Below the pieces are notes generated by a model. It had not been told where the DNA came from, made no database searches, and saw nothing but the letters and a program-made list of their open reading frames with translations. A DNA stretch of 64,000 bases from Ptiloglossa arizonensis (taxonomy: Eukaryota > Arthropoda > Insecta > Hymenoptera > Colletidae), in NCBI RefSeq assembly GCF_051014685.1, contig NC_135059.1, positions 1,302,001 through 1,366,000 on the forward strand. Direction: 5' to 3'. Every line of letters starts with the position of its first letter. Position 1 is the first letter of the stretch. The translations under genes and the position numbers were made by a program. Below are positions 26,693 to 37,383 of this stretch, piece by piece.

Positions 26693-27810
26693 TTCCGGCT
26701 CATCCCGTAAAAGTTGTTTTTTATGGTATTAGTCGACGTCGAGTTCTACGATCCGTTTCCCGCATCCGTATAAAATTGCTTCTACCTCGTCGAAAGTACT
26801 GAGAATCGCATAAACGAAATGGTGGTAACAAAGGGATAGGGGCTGAAAGGAAAAAAATAAAAACTTTCACATCGTTAAGACACAACGATGCGAATTAAGG
26901 CGCGAAATGGTGCTGCACTGTTCCTAGGTATAAGTTGCAAAATATACGCGAAGATAATCGTAGAACGTACAAGTTTTTGTCTACCTTTCAACTGGCTCAT
27001 ACAGATGTCAACGCGTTCATAGCTCCTGTATGCCAATACATAGTTTGCACTGAAAAGTAAAGATTTATTGAAACCCACCAAACTTTGATAAAAGATCAAC
27101 GTGTTCATTTCTTATAAAATATTTTTGTACGTTTAAAGTTATAGTAAATAGTGTACAATTGTCGTGATATTTTCAAATATTCTAGAAAATATTATTGTCC
27201 ATTCTTTAAATGAATATATTTGGTAAGAGACCTACCAAAAGCAACTATGATAGTGTAGTATAAAATATGTAATGTGTTACGTTTGTTACATCTTTACATC
27301 ATCGCCTAATTCTATACAACTCTACTCATATATTTGGTAAATATCGATATATTTTGTTTTAATTACTTTATACACCTTTATAATCAAGTCGCAAACTATT
27401 GTATATTAAGCTCGTGTCAACTATTTTATCACACCATGGCCATGATTTCGTAACAAAAAATATTAATGCGTAGGTATCACATTCTATTGTAAAATAATGT
27501 GCAAACAGACCGGAAGTATGCCTTAAAACAATTCTACATTGACATGCTCCAGAAGCATATCACCAGACCATATGTGTTACAATTTTCAGACAGGGTTAAA
27601 AAGATCGCATAGTTTCTCCAACGTCGGACACTTTTTACGTTACACAAAAAGGAGAATAATATATTATCGATAAAATACGATATACGAAATTCTACCGGTA
27701 AAAAACAATTCTATGCGATCATTTCTTTCTCTTAAAGACATTTTTGGTGGAGGACAAAGCGAGCCAGTAATTGTTATCAACAATGAAAGTATCGTGCCGA
27801 GCTGACGGAT

Positions 27811-28011
27811 TCAATTGTTACGACAACGAGGACAAGTGTCTCTTCTGGAACACGTCGCAACATAGAACGAAAAAGGAAGTGCTTTTGGATTTATGGCATC
27901 TACTCGCTTAACTGCCTCTATTTTCGGCGTAAAAGAACAACCGACCAGAATGTCCAGTGTTTCTAGCACTTCTCTCCTCTGAATACGGTTTATGGTTTTG
28001 TGGTCTGACAT
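27811..28011 (-). CDS. Possible small ORF, 66 codons, unrecognised
   Basis: Seen: an ATG-initiated frame on the minus strand beginning MSDHKTINRIQRREVLETLD and ending in a cysteine-rich tail (CSRRDTCPRCRNN) before TGA. Codon and residue use is less skewed than in the surrounding chance ORFs, with few runs of F, I or N and a balanced charge. A second minus-strand frame (28321-28560) lies about 300 bp upstream but no splice pair joining them is convincing. The CPRC pair could be half of a zinc-binding site but is alone. No family is recognised. It may be chance or a transposon remnant, and the ATG lacks a strong start context. Confidence 0.2.
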   Translation of the reverse strand: MSDHKTINRIQRREVLETLDILVGCSFTPKIEAVKRVDAINPKALPFSFYVATCSRRDTCPRCRNN

Positions 28012-30329
28012 CAACGATCTCCTATTATTTACTAACGCGATAAATCATCGAAACATTCGGAATGTTTTAATGTTGGAAAAATATAGTTCAATGTTGAATC
28101 CATCTACCAACACTGTGCTGCAAACGGTTTGAACCGACCTGCGCGTATTTATAATTCTTTGTTGAAAAAATTCGTTTCGAGAAATCCATTTCAAAGCTGA
28201 ATAGCAAGCGGAACCAGTTTGTTCTGGACCTTTTTAGAGAATATTCGAAGGAAAAGCGCGCCGCAGCACTTTGAAGTTTGTATCGGTGATGAAAAAAAAT
28301 TGCAAAAGCAATTTCGTTTGTTAATGCAATCTAAATGCGGTGCCAAGCAGTGGTGCTTTTCGATTTGAGCATCGTAAACAATTAAGTTCCTTTTGAACAT
28401 GGAATGAAATCAATTTACGACGTTCCTGACTCGCGAGTTCAGTTGACTTTGAACTACTAGTTGATTCTGCCTTTACTTTAGTCGGTAACAGGATGGCGGG
28501 GTGGTTTTTCAATATAAAATGTATTTCGCGATGATAATGACATTTGTACACTTTGAGCATTTATTACCGCGAACATCACTGGAACGGTTATTTTATAAGG
28601 TCAATTCGTTTCGGTGAATGGAAACTCTGATTAGAAATTTTTTTCTTCAATTACTTCCTTAATGCATTTCTGAACGCGAGCTTAATGGAGCTTCCTTTTT
28701 AGTCGGAAGGAATGCTACGTTTCAAGCGATGATTCTCCGAAGGAAACGTATCAATTAGTTATCAAGGTTCAAAATATACGGTATATGATGAATAGGGTTG
28801 CCGTTGAAAGTTCTTAATTCGTTTCCGTAATTTTCAAAATTTCAAGTTTACCGATTTGTTCGATAATCGTGTTGCTAAAGGTCGTTATATTTGATTTGAC
28901 TTCGTACGATATCGCGGCGATAAAAGTATATGGCGGTGTTTAATTCTAAAAATACATAGAAATGTGGTAAAATTAAATAAAACACGATGCATAGTAGCAG
29001 TAGATAGAAGCAAAATTTTAATCTAAATAAACATTCCGCAATACGTTTAAAAGATATACGACCTTTCGTTCGTTACTCGTGAAACAAACATTAGCATTTA
29101 AATTAGAGAATAAAATTATATCTCGCATGAACAAGTAAAAGTTTATCTATATCTGTACGATCGAATAAACGTCGCGAATGAATTATTATACGGTGTGTTT
29201 ATTCATCGTTTAATTCTCGAATAAAATTCTTCCCATCTTCCATTGTAAACGACACAAATGGTGCTCGAAATAATAAATGTTGTTTCGTGAAAGACAAGGA
29301 ATCGAAGATGTGCAAGCGAGATGAAGCAACCTGTATATCAATGATACAGGGTGTTAAAAAAATGAATTCGGTACTTTCAAGGCAGATGAAAAAAGTCTTA
29401 ATAAACATAGCTTAAAAAATTAATATTCTTCGAATTGTAAACAATTTTCTAATAGCTATTACTTTGCCCAATTAGCTATCAGGGCTAATTTACAAACATT
29501 AATTTACAAACATTATTCAGGTATTAATTTACAACCCATACTTACTAGCAAATTTTTTCTTCATTTGGCAAGTATTATCTACCCTGAAAATTCTAAATCC
29601 TTTTCTCTGAACATCCTTTGTAGTAATAGCTTGGAAATATTTCGTATCGTGCACGAAAGAATATATTCGGTTAGGTATGAATTCATACTTATTTGTGGAA
29701 CTATCGAACTTCTGAATCTCTCCGCGTGGATTCGAGCAGCACAAATATTTTCGAAATAATTCACATCTATTACCCTAGATGTTGGTGATCCCCGTGATTC
29801 CGTTTCTCGGAGCTGTTCGCGAAGGAGCCTCGCAGTGATTTCTTACCGCGAATCGATCAAATGGAATTTACGATGTAGATTTCTCCAGATTTTCAAGTTC
29901 CGCTGGATTACATTGTTCCTCGTTCCGCGATCGTCCGTTGCTGCGCAATTATCGAATCAAACTGTAGCCGTTGAAGCGTTGCCCAAGCCAACGCCGCGCA
30001 ATTTAAATACGATCCGCTGTTGTCGATGCAGGATCCTGCGACAAAGCCGACACTTCCCTTTTGAGATTCGCTGCGGTATTCCGCTGCACTATCGTCTCTT
30101 TGTAAGCAGAGGTGCACAATAGGCTCGGGACCAGGTACAGAGATCCACAAGAGCGTTCGAAACTCGTCAGGATTTGTCGACCCGTTCACTGGGCTGCGCG
30201 TAATCCTTTGTTTAACGAACCTCCTTCCATGAAGAAAATCGATGTGAAATTATATTAGAGAACTCGTTGTCCGAGGCTTTCGCAATCAAGGAGGAATTTT
30301 TGAAGTCCCCAAATAATTGTACTCGTGCG

Positions 30330-31007
30330 GTGTATTGGTGTATATTTAAGTATATTAAGTATATTATAAGTTACAGTGTTATTAGTGTTAGACGCGGTGT
30401 TGGCAATTAGCTTCGCTGTTCGCTAAAGATAGATCGACCGTGTATAAGACTAAGCTTATCGTCTCGATGCCCTCGGCACGCGTCTTTGTCGCTTACGTCT
30501 TTTACTAGTCTTTCGCCTTAGTGCGTCTTTCCAACTGTCCTGTCTTATTACGTCTTTTTACCCATACTGTTACGTACTCTTCTTTCTTACTACGACATAC
30601 CACGACATACTTCCCGTGACATATTGTCCACGACATACTGTGGACATACTGTCTCAAAAATGTTCCTCTCGCACTCTCCATAGCCACGCGCATTCATTCT
30701 CTTTCATTTTAATCCTCAATCTCTCTCACATCAGACATTTGGTCACGTTCGCTCATCTCAATCGTTCGTCTTTTCCAGATACTCTTCATTTTTTCCGGAC
30801 CACACGCATTTCCTTTCGTTCTCGTGCATTCCTACGCTCGGTCGTCTCGCACGACTCCTTCTAAAGGGTCGCTCGTGCCTTTTAAAAAACCTGGCGAACA
30901 GATCGGCGCCAAGTGTTTACCTTAACGCTGGTCTGTTCGCACGCGCCATCTCTTCTAAGCCTGCGCTCGAAACAAGCACAAGCGGACACGGAAAATCCGA
31001 TACCACA
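30330..31007 (-). mobile_element. LTR-like dispersed repeat, minus-oriented arm of an inverted pair
   Basis: Seen: read on the minus strand it begins TGTGGTATCGG at 31007 and follows the plus-oriented copy at 31474 for over 300 bp with scattered mismatches and small indels. The distal part (30330-30640) is AT-rich and only weakly alignable, so the outer border is approximate. Where the sister copy has the pure hexamer array this copy has a short irregular run of TATGTC-type words (about 30540-30660). The 466-bp segment between the two arms (31008-31473) is not repeated elsewhere in the window. Confidence 0.5.
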
Positions 31008-31473
31008 CAATGAAACTCGAATTCTTTTTTCCGGACTCTGTACTTCAAATATTTCGAGCCAGAAATAAACTATGTACATTTGTTATTACTTTCTGTTGGA
31101 GTGAATGCAACAATGATCTTAATGGTGCCAGATGTCGATGTCAGTTTTAAGAACTGTCTCCGTATTGGCGCGGAAAGATCGTCCGCCACGCGGTCAATGG
31201 TTTGGCCGTTTTCCATTTTTGGTTTTTCTTTTTAGTCGAGTTCCAAGTCCAGAGTCAGAAAAACCACACGACACTGTCGTCGTTCACATCAAGACGTATC
31301 ACTGTATACGCATTTCTTCGAACTTTATATTCTTATATATACAATAACTATACTACTAGATACGCGAGATCCCTGCATATTATAATAAACTAGATATTAC
31401 AATCTGAACTTTACAACACTTTCTACTATCTTCTCTCCTTCTATCGTCTATTATATATTATTCTATTACCTTC

Positions 31474-32353
31474 TGTGGTATTGGATTTTTCGTGCCCGCT
31501 TGGGCCTGCTTCGAGTGCAGGCTTAGAAGATGTATTGCGTGCGAACGAACCTGCGTTAAGGTAAACACTTGGCGCTGATCTGTTCGCCAGGTTTCTTAAA
31601 AGGTACGAGCGACCCTTTACAGGGGGTCGTACGAGACGACCGAGCGTGGGAATGCACGAGAACGAAAGGAAATGCGTGTAGTCTGGAGAAAATGAAGAGT
31701 GTTTGGAAAAGACGAACGATTGAGATGGGCGAACCTGAACAAATGTCTGAAGTAAGAGGGATTGAGGATTAAAATGAAAGAGAATGAATGCGCGTTGGTA
31801 TATAGGGTGCGAGAGGAGCGTTTTGGAAACAGTATGAGTATGAGTATGAGTATGAGTATGAGTATGAGTATGAGTATGAGTATGAGTATGAGTATGAGTA
31901 TGAGTATGAGTATGAGTATGAGTATGAGTATGAGTATGAGTATGAGTATGAGTATGAGTATGAGTATGAGTATGAGTATGAGTATGAGTATGAGTATGAG
32001 TATGAGTATGAGTATGAGTATGAGTATGAGTATGAGTATGAGTATGAGTATGAGTATGAGTATGAGTATGAGTATGAGTATGAGTATGAGTATGAGTATG
32101 AGTATGAGTATGAGTATGAGTATGAGTATGAGTATGAGTATGAGTATGAGTATGAGTATGAGTATGAGTATGAGTATGAGTATGAGTATGAGTATGAGTA
32201 TGAGTATGAGTATGAGTATGAGTATGAGTAAGAGTAGGAGAAAGGACCAATAAAGACGTAGTAAGAGAGAAAAGTTGAAATGAGTTGAAAAAAAACACTT
32301 CTATATATTATTCCATCACCTTTTATTACTATATTATTCTTATATCTATCATT
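31474..32353 (+). mobile_element. LTR-like dispersed repeat, plus-oriented arm of an inverted pair, with internal microsatellite
   Basis: Seen: starts TGTGGTATTGG and shares at least 300 bp, as inverted complement, with 30640-31007, including the landmark TTGGCGC-TCTGTTCGCCAGG near 31570-31592 and the block GAATGAATGCG near 31783. The part from about 31650 onward also matches the solo copies at 14.2 and 37.0 kb. The 3' end is placed at TACAACA by weak similarity of the AT-rich tails and is uncertain. Without the microsatellite the copy would be about 480 bp. No coding capacity. TG...CA ends and solo occurrence fit an LTR, but no target duplication is convincing. Confidence 0.55.
31831..32230 (+). 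repeat. Hexanucleotide microsatellite (AGTATG)n, about 66.7 pure copies
   Basis: Seen: 400 bp of AGTATG without a single interruption, then degenerating to AGAGTAGGAG. Because the unit is 6 bp it stays open on both strands, giving Ser-Met repeats on plus and Thr-His repeats on minus; these are not genes. It lies inside an LTR-like repeat. The sister copy of that repeat in inverted orientation has only a short degenerate CAGTATG/TATGTCGTGG stretch at the equivalent place (about 30540-30660), which suggests the array grew from that seed. Perfect purity implies recent expansion. Confidence 0.99.
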
Positions 32354-34922
32354 AAATACAACATACCTCGAAGAACAATATTACGCGAAGGTCGAGTTAC
32401 GACCGGCTTGAGGTAAACTTCGAAACTATCCGACCACTTGGTTGTGTTTTGATCCATCGAAATCGTTATATTTATAGTTTTCTCTCTCCCGGAACGGGAA
32501 ACAAAATTCTCGAACAATTTGTCCCAAGCACCGGCTCGATTTCAATTCTTCCCGTGCGGAGGTTCATCAATTCACCGATACGATCTCCGCATCGAACCTG
32601 CTGAAAGGTTAAGCGCTACGCCGCCGTAATGGCGCGCGCGGCTCTCCGTGAACTCGACCGTCGATGTTCCCCGCACTTTCAATTCCACGAATTGTCGGGT
32701 AACTACATTCCTCTGGATTGAATTTGTACGATCTGAATCCCCCCCTCTGTTCTCCCCCGTGCCTGTGTTACGTCGAAGAATTCTCGTCTCCGCGAAACAA
32801 ATCCGAGAATCTTCGACAGAGTTTCGCGCGATCGGTCGTTGTCTCTTCGCGGAAGGGTTGACGGGAGTGTGGAGGAATTACGAAGTATAGAAGAGAAGTC
32901 ATTGTTTCTAAACGCGAACTTCGATTTCTCGGGGTTCGCAATTTACCGTGACGATAAATTGGTTCCTCTGCGAGGTCGGTGGACAAAAGAGCGGCGGGTA
33001 ATGTCGAAATGGATACAGATACGGTGTTCGTCGTGCCGCGACCTAAGGTTTCGCGCGGCGTTCTTAATTAGAACTTCCCGACAATAAGAACGACCAGACA
33101 TTGTGATGTTTCTTTCTTTTCGTTCCACCGTTGTGCTACAGTACCCCTTTCCCTCTTGTCCCGCGGCAGTGCAGGAATTAATTTCGCGAAGAGCAGTGAT
33201 GGTGAACGAACGCCGAATGCCAGAGGCTTGGTTGTAAATCGATCAACAATTATGAGAAGTTGGAACATTTATTCTCGTTTCACGGGTGAACGTGGCTGGT
33301 CGTTTAAATATTTAAGGGGCTGGAACTGTTCGGAAACGATATACATCCGGAGAAGTCAATCTTTACGGTAGAGAGGACAGCCTGTTGATTCCCCGAAGAA
33401 TTTACCACGGTAAGCTCTGTTCCGATTTCCACTGTCTTTAGATTTTTCATCGTTACTATTACACTTGGAAGTTGTGGAGGATCAACGATTCCAAAAACTT
33501 TCGCGCGCAGGTGCGATATACCGAAGGAACGTTTTCGAACGAATATAGTTATATTTTCTGTTGAAAATCGTCGAAAAGAATCTGGAGAAAGAATTATGGT
33601 GTCCGATGTAATTTAAGAATGTATTCTCACATACATAAGGGAGCATAAATATTTTCTGTACATTTCGTACCGTAAAACGTACGGCTCGGTTTCACCGAGT
33701 AATTAGTTTAGATTACATTAGATATTTAATACAGATCTATATCGAAAGTATCGATTACATTTATTTTAATTAAGGAATAGAGACTGTTAAAGCCTCGCTC
33801 TCTGATATAATAAAGGTTGGATTATAGTAAGGAACAGTAAGATCGGGCAATGATTTTTGGAGAGAAAGGTAGAGGACCTTTTGAGTTAACTCTTCCCCGA
33901 ATAAGCTTTTGATCTTTATACATCTCTTGGGATTAATATCGTCCACAACAGTGAAGCTTGTCTATTTATTTTCCTCTCGTGTATCGTTTAACTCTTGGCC
34001 GATGTATTCGAATTCGTATAGTTCATTCGTATGGTAATTTTCTAAACTAACAACGAAGAGAATAATTGCGATGTTTTCATTTCATTTAACGTTATTATAA
34101 TATTTAACAATTCGCACCGGTTAATTTAAATCCTTCTGTAGACACTAAAAATAAGATCAAACTATCGAATAACGTTTAGTTGAAATTTCCCATGTGTATA
34201 CGCGGAACAATCGTTGAATTATCGTAAAACGAAAATGGAAATAAATTAAGAAACGGTAGACAGGGTCGAATTTATCGTCTTGCTAAAGTCTCGAGACCAT
34301 AAATCGCAAGAAATTGTTTCGACACACGGTAAACAGTGAGTAAATCGATGTAATTTTTCAATAGAGTCGGCAGCAAGAGATTGCAACAAGTACCATTAAT
34401 TGCGATTCTTCGCAGGTGCAGGAGAACGAGCTGACTGTTACATTTTCTCTTTACGTAGACTGTTAACGACCGAGTACGCTGGACGGGAAACAATTTTCCA
34501 CCGAGTCGAACAAACCTATGAAAAATGTATAAAATATCGATCCCTTGTTTATTCTCCAATAGGTGAAACGCAAACGATGCAATCGCCTATCACCGCTTGA
34601 AAATTTGGCGATTGAAATATGGCATCGTAAATACTATTGTAAATCGAAAGTAGTCAACCCCAACGAGTGTCCATTACTGGATCCACTGGTCAACTAACGA
34701 TTGACAAATTTCCACGAATATACCGAAAAATAACTGGTCGCGTTTCGAAATCAAACCACAACTGCAGCGCGTACATATGCGTCAATTTCTTTCGAAGTAC
34801 ACGGTCCGATAAACATTTCAAACGAATATCGAACGATTCGATCGATCATTTCGGACGACAATTATTATTGTACTATTTATAGTTTGTAACGAACATCTGA
34901 ACCTAATTTTATATTTTTATAG
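32354..34922. other. Upstream of the small spliced gene; no exon fixed
   Basis: 32.5-33.2 kb is GC- and CpG-richer and could contain the promoter or first exon of the spliced gene. A possible acceptor (TTCTTCGCAG at 34408-34417) opens a frame to 34600 on plus, but no donor joins it in phase to the exon at 34923. Confidence 0.3.
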
Positions 34923-35589
34923 AATATCGAAAGATTTCATGGAACAAATTTTCATTCGGATTCTCGATCGAGTGGCATCGATGGAGGTACAACTGGAGCA
35001 TGTACGATTTCATCTACATATTCATTTTCACACATCGACTGTAACGTCACTCGTTTATAGATAACATCTAAATTTGAATTAACACAGGGAATCCCGGCTC
35101 TCGCGTTTGAATGACGTTTAAATTTTTATTTTTAGCCGCTTCAAATTATAGTATATAAAAGCACCGACGAAGAAATCATTCTGATGGACAAAGTGAATGA
35201 CGAAAAAGCCTGGTGTATCGCTCAGAGAAATTTATATAAAATTGGTTCGGTAATCAACGAGCTGGAAGAGTGGTTACAATACTCGATCCTCATCTCCTGT
35301 CTGAAATTCCAGCAGAGCAAACGAGGACAAGTGTCAAGAATGATGCATCGGTAAATCATTAAGTTACGCAACTGCGGCTGAATGATATATCGTTAATGTA
35401 ATAATATTGCATCCCGATTATCGTGCAACGTCTCGCGATGACAAATTTTAATTTATTCGCGGGAAGTTAATTTAACTGACGTTGCAACGAAATGTTGGAT
35501 AAACAAGGGACGCGATTCCGATACGCCAACGCGATTAACTTTCGCCCGAATCGAATTTCAGCGAGTTCAAGAAACAATACTTACACTGA
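34923..35589 (+). CDS. Small spliced gene of unknown function (last three coding exons)
   Basis: Seen: three open segments join in one frame with GT/AG borders. Exon A is 34923-34986 (acceptor after a T-rich tract ending TTTTTATAG, donor GAG|GTACAA). Exon B is 35136-35350 (acceptor ATTTTTAG, donor CG|GTAAAT) and carries 71 uninterrupted codons, while the other two forward frames stop within its first 21 bases. Exon C is 35562-35589 (acceptor ATTTCAG) and closes the split codon, then reads EFKKQYLH and TGA. Introns are 149 and 211 bp. From the ATG at 34939 the product is 96 residues. It has no signal peptide, membrane segment or cysteine/histidine cluster. The centre, including AWCIAQRNLYKIGSVINELE, looks helical and amphipathic, and the C-terminus is basic. 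Exon A is preceded by a plausible acceptor and the frame is open upstream, so a missing 5' exon is possible and the start is uncertain. I do not recognise the family. The 2 x 100-bp duplication lies about 200 bp downstream. Inferred: a real small gene or the 3' end of a longer one. A decayed gene copy is the main alternative, although no frame breaks are seen. Confidence 0.55.
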
Positions 35590-35790
35590 ATGGAATTTAA
35601 GAACACATACTGTCGCAACTTTCCAAATAACGTCCCGTGCCCTACAATGTTACGAACTATGTACGCGAGAGTTTCGTTAACTTTAGAGGTATTCAAATCG
35701 TTTGTCAACCAAAGAGAAATATTTCCAAAGTGTAGTAATAACATATGAAATTTATTTATAAGGGAACACCAACGCGGACAAATAGAATTT

Positions 35791-35990
35791 TGTAATTTTT
35801 ATAAATTTTCGAAGAATAATGGTAGTACATTCATTTTAGTACATATATACTTGCAGTTTTTATATTGTATTATATTTATTTGAAACACGATGTAATTTTT
35901 ATAAATTTTCGAAGAATAATAGTAGTACATTCATTTTACTACATATATACTTGCAGTTTTTATATTGTATTATATTTATTTGAAACACGA
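35791..35990 (+). repeat. Exact 2 x 100-bp tandem duplication
   Basis: Seen: 35791-35890 and 35891-35990 differ at only two positions (GGTAGTAC/AGTAGTAC and TTTAGTAC/TTTACTAC). AT-rich, no ORF. It lies about 200 bp after the stop codon of the small spliced gene. Near identity means a recent duplication or an assembly duplicate. Confidence 0.97.
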
Positions 35991-36171
35991 TTACTTTTTC
36001 CCGTGTAAATAAGGAATAAAATTTATGGTTGGTAGTTTAAAGTCTGCAAAAATTGTTTCCACGACTAGATCGGTTAACATTTTCTTGATTCTTTATAAAC
36101 GTAAATAGTTTAGTAACAACGTACTAAATTTTTGTTTTGATCGTTTATACGGTATTGACTTGGCAAGTATA

Positions 36172-36815
36172 CTGGGTAATTCACGCTATCATTTCAAGCC
36201 ATAACTCCATTATTAATGCATTTACGAAAAAATGTCAAAAGAAAAGGTAAATGGCTCGAAGAGCACTATATCTGTAGGACCTTAGATTCTTTTCAAATTC
36301 AACAGTGCTTGTGCAATTACGAATTGCATCCTTTCTTTAAGTAGAAGTACATATTGTTTGCAGCACAGATCCATTCCCCTGGCCATTCTACGTGAAAAAT
36401 TATTAAGGCATCGTGACAACAAAATTATTAGTCTTCGAGATATTTTCAAGAAATGACTTTATTGTAAACGTAAACACGATTTATGTTGCAATGTAATGGA
36501 GAAGCATTTGAGCATCTTCTTCAATGAAATCATTTCTTGAACATATCTCAAAGACTAATCATTTTTTTTCCATGATGCCTTAATAATTTTTCACGTAAAA
36601 TGAACAGCGGAATGGATCTGTACTGCAAACAATATGCACTTTTATTTAAAGAAAGGATACAATTCTTAATTGCATATGCACTGTTGAATTTGAAAAGAAT
36701 CTAAAGTCCTACAGATGTAGTGCTCTTCGAGCTATTTACCTTTTTCCTTTGATATTTTTTTGTAAATACATTAATAACGGACTTGTGATCTGAAACAATT
36801 ACATGGACGACCCAA
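36172..36815. mobile_element. Fold-back MITE, 644 bp, TA target duplication
   Basis: Seen: the left half (36172-36457) and right half (about 36516-36815) are imperfect inverted complements over almost the whole length. Examples are AGAGCACTATATCTGTAGGA against TCCTACAGATGTAGTGCTCT, and CAAGAAATGA against TCATTTCTTG next to the centre. This leaves a loop of about 60 bp. Outer ends read CTGGGT...ACCCAA and are bordered by TA on both sides. No transposase is encoded. This structure and the TA target are typical of non-autonomous Tc1/mariner-type fold-back elements. Which autonomous family mobilised it cannot be told here. Confidence 0.8.
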
Positions 36816-36955
36816 TATATTTGTATTCATCGTTGAAAAACATGTCCATACTGAAATAAACGTGCTGGAATAGTTATCGTCAATTAATATGCCGATCCAA
36901 GCGTAATGGACTAGACAAAGGACGAAAAACGGCTATCCATTTATAGCAGCAATAT

Positions 36956-37383
36956 TGTGGTAATGCGTGAGAATGAAAGGGATTAGGTGTGATCCGGAGG
37001 GAATCTGAAGTATTTGGAATACACGAGCGAGTGATGTGTGAAAGAAGAGCGATTGAGATAGAGCCATACTGGGAAATTTTGGGCGTACATAACCAGATGC
37101 ATGGAGTAAAAGAGATTAAGAATTAGAATGAAAGGGAATGAATGCGTGTGAGGATATAAGGTGCGAAAGAAGAATGTTTAGGGCAGCACTCATTGTTGGA
37201 AAATTGTCGAAGCGTGTCGTGTTGCGTAAAATAAGAATAACGTAGTCAGACGTAGTTAGCATAGTTATTAATTGTGTGCTTTGTCAATGTTTTGTTCCTA
37301 TTACTATCTCATTCAATACACGTATATCCTAGAACTTTATTCACCCTTATTTTATAACCACTAGTACTAAATAAATTCCTACA
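36956..37383 (+). mobile_element. Solo LTR-like dispersed repeat
   Basis: Seen: starts TGTGGTAATGCG, ends TTCCTACA, and matches the 14.2-kb copy across its length. It carries an extra internal segment around 37074-37115 (GGGCGTACATAACCAGATGC and following) missing there. The middle (37020-37190) also matches the inverted pair at 30.3-32.35 kb. Flanking 5-mers are AATAT and AAATA, so no exact target duplication. It lies about 140 bp after the TA-flanked fold-back element. Confidence 0.6.

Larger units (their letters stand above)
24264..30329. other. Mostly AT-rich unique DNA, no confident gene
   Basis: Holds the (TTA)n, the TGCATA cluster, the 26.5-kb inverted repeat and the weak minus ORF at 27.8 kb. 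Between 29.83 and 30.19 kb both strands are open over a GC-richer segment of unclear nature. Confidence 0.35.

Noticed and set aside
29350..29410. CAGGGTGTTAAAAAAATG resembling a transposon end
   Set aside because: No matching inverted partner or target duplication was found nearby.
31831..32230. Possible CRISPR-like periodic array
   Set aside because: Unit is 6 bp with no spacers: a simple microsatellite in eukaryotic DNA.
31441..32298. 285-residue minus ORF and 163-residue plus ORF
   Set aside because: Both are translations of the AGTATG microsatellite (Thr-His and Ser-Met repeats) plus flanking repeat. A 6-bp unit without a stop is open on both strands.
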